From assembly GCA_937892015.1 (NCBI GenBank), contig CALAUY010000188.1, positions 1 to 6,174 of the forward strand: a DNA stretch of 6,174 nt, given 5' to 3'. Positions 5,312 through 6,174 of this stretch are shown here, piece by piece; the first letter of the stretch is position 1; each line of letters starts with the position of its first letter. A model generated the notes under the pieces. It was not told the DNA's origin. It made no database searches and was given only the letters and a program-made list of their open reading frames with translations. This DNA is from an uncultured Bacteroidales bacterium. Lineage in GTDB: Bacteria > Bacteroidota > Bacteroidia > Bacteroidales > Paludibacteraceae. The position numbers and the translations under genes are program-made.

Positions 5312-6174
5312 TTATTGCAGCTCTTTCGCCACCTCAATGGTCTCGAACGTCTCAAGGATATCGCCGTCCTGCACATCGTTGTAAGAACGGATGGAGAGCC
5401 CGCATTCTTGGTTGACACCCATCTCTTTGACATCATCTTTCTCGTGCTTGAGCGAGGCAAGGTCACCGGTGAAGATGACGATACCGTCGCGGATGACGCG
5501 GACGCGGTTGGTACGCTTCACTTTGCCCTCGCGGACGATACAGCCGGCGATAGTTCCCACTTTGGATATATGGAACGTGCGGAGCACTTCGAGCGTGGCC
5601 GTCACCTCTTCTTTCACTTCTGGAGCCAACATGCCCGCCATGGCTGCTTTGACCTCTTCGATAGCGTCGTAGATAATCGAGTAGAGTCGGATATCCACCT
5701 CTTCGCTCTCGGCCATCTTGCGTGCACTGCCCGTCGGTCGCACATTGAAGCCGATGATGATTGCATCGGACGCAGCTGCCAGCATGACATCGGAGTCGGA
5801 AATAGCACCGACGGCTTTGTAGATGACGTTCACTTGGATGTTCTCCGTCGAGAGCTTGATGAGCGAGTCGGCGATAGCTTCTGTAGAACCGTCCACATCC
5901 GCTTTAACGATGATATTCAGCTCTTTGAAGTCTCCGATTGCCAGCCGTCGGCCGATCTCTTCGAGTCCCACATGCTTCTTGGTGCGAATGGACTGTTCGC
6001 GCTGGAGTTGCTCCCGTTTGGAGGCAATCTCTCGCGCCTCTTGTTCAGACGATATGACGTTGAACTCATCGCCTGCTTGCGGAGCTCCGTTGAGTCCGAG
6101 GATGAACGGATCGACCGCGTGACCGGGGTCTATAACAGGAGGGCGCTTCAGATGGATCTGAACAATTTCATATT
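5312..6174 (-). CDS. infB: Translation initiation factor IF-2, C-terminal 286 codons
   Basis: The 5' part of the gene, including the GTPase domain, lies beyond the right edge. The open frame continues to the edge without a stop (frame set by the TAA at 5314-5312), so internal GTG or ATG codons are not starts. IF-2 brings fMet-tRNA to the 30S subunit and promotes 70S joining. The fragment begins near the end of domain II, with ILGLNGAPQAGDEF (24-37) as a hallmark. A long charged helix follows (EQEAREIASKREQLQREQ), then domain III with LNIIVKADVDGSTEAI and AAASDAIIIGFNVRP. The C2 domain, which binds the formyl-methionyl end of the tRNA, has GTIAGCIVREGKVKR and ECGLSI. It ends in GDILETFETIEV, as usual for IF-2. 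The first 20 residues (around LKRPPVIDPGHAVDPF) diverge from remembered homologues, but the other two frames contain stops there, so a frameshift is unlikely. The porin follows after three bases. Confidence 0.96.
   Translation of the reverse strand, partial: YEIVQIHLKRPPVIDPGHAVDPFILGLNGAPQAGDEFNVISSEQEAREIASKREQLQREQSIRTKKHVGLEEIGRRLAIGDFKELNIIVKADVDGSTEAIADSLIKLSTENIQVNVIYKAVGAISDSDVMLAAASDAIIIGFNVRPTGSARKMAESEEVDIRLYSIIYDAIEEVKAAMAGMLAPEVKEEVTATLEVLRTFHISKVGTIAGCIVREGKVKRTNRVRVIRDGIVIFTGDLASLKHEKDDVKEMGVNQECGLSIRSYNDVQDGDILETFETIEVAKELQ

Noticed and set aside
6100..6174. Possible frameshift in infB near the right edge, because the residues around LKRPPVIDPGHAVDPF diverge from remembered IF-2 sequences.
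   Set aside because: The other two minus-strand frames have stops in this stretch, and PPVID..G...PF.ILGL still aligns plausibly with the end of domain II. In-frame divergence is the simpler reading.

Overview
The window looks like a piece of a Bacteroidales (phylum Bacteroidota) chromosome. Three things support this. The protein sequences resemble remembered Bacteroides/Porphyromonas homologues. A well-formed Bacteroidetes-type promoter (TTG, 20-nt spacer, TAACTTTG) lies ahead of the fumarase. The genes lack clear Shine-Dalgarno sites and have A-rich leaders. Genus cannot be fixed from the sequence alone. Every gene I can support is on the minus strand, so transcription runs from the right edge to the left edge.

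Layout in transcription order: (1) the C-terminal 286 codons of translation initiation factor IF-2 (infB), running off the right edge; (2) three bases after its stop, a 383-aa outer-membrane porin of the phosphate-selective porin O/P type; (3) 24 bases later, a 465-aa TolC-family outer-membrane efflux protein with a perfect 27-bp tandem repeat just after its signal peptide; (4) after a 123-bp gap, a ClpB disaggregase that lacks the whole N-terminal domain but is otherwise intact; (5) after a 230-bp gap, the first 75 codons of a class I (Fe-S) fumarate hydratase, cut by the left edge.

The infB-porin-TolC spacing suggests one transcription unit that places two outer-membrane proteins behind a translation factor. 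The 230-bp gap after clpB is the most structured non-coding DNA here. It holds a perfect 10-bp hairpin with a C(UUCG)G tetraloop one base after the clpB stop, built from a decaying 14-bp tandem repeat. Next comes a C-rich, G-poor transcript segment that resembles a Rho loading region, then a 14-bp palindrome, then the fumarase promoter.

I see no mobile element, CRISPR array, tRNA, rRNA or defence system, and no convincing new biological system. The points most worth a second look are the N-domain-less ClpB, the tandem repeat in the TolC-family protein, and the terminator region downstream of clpB.
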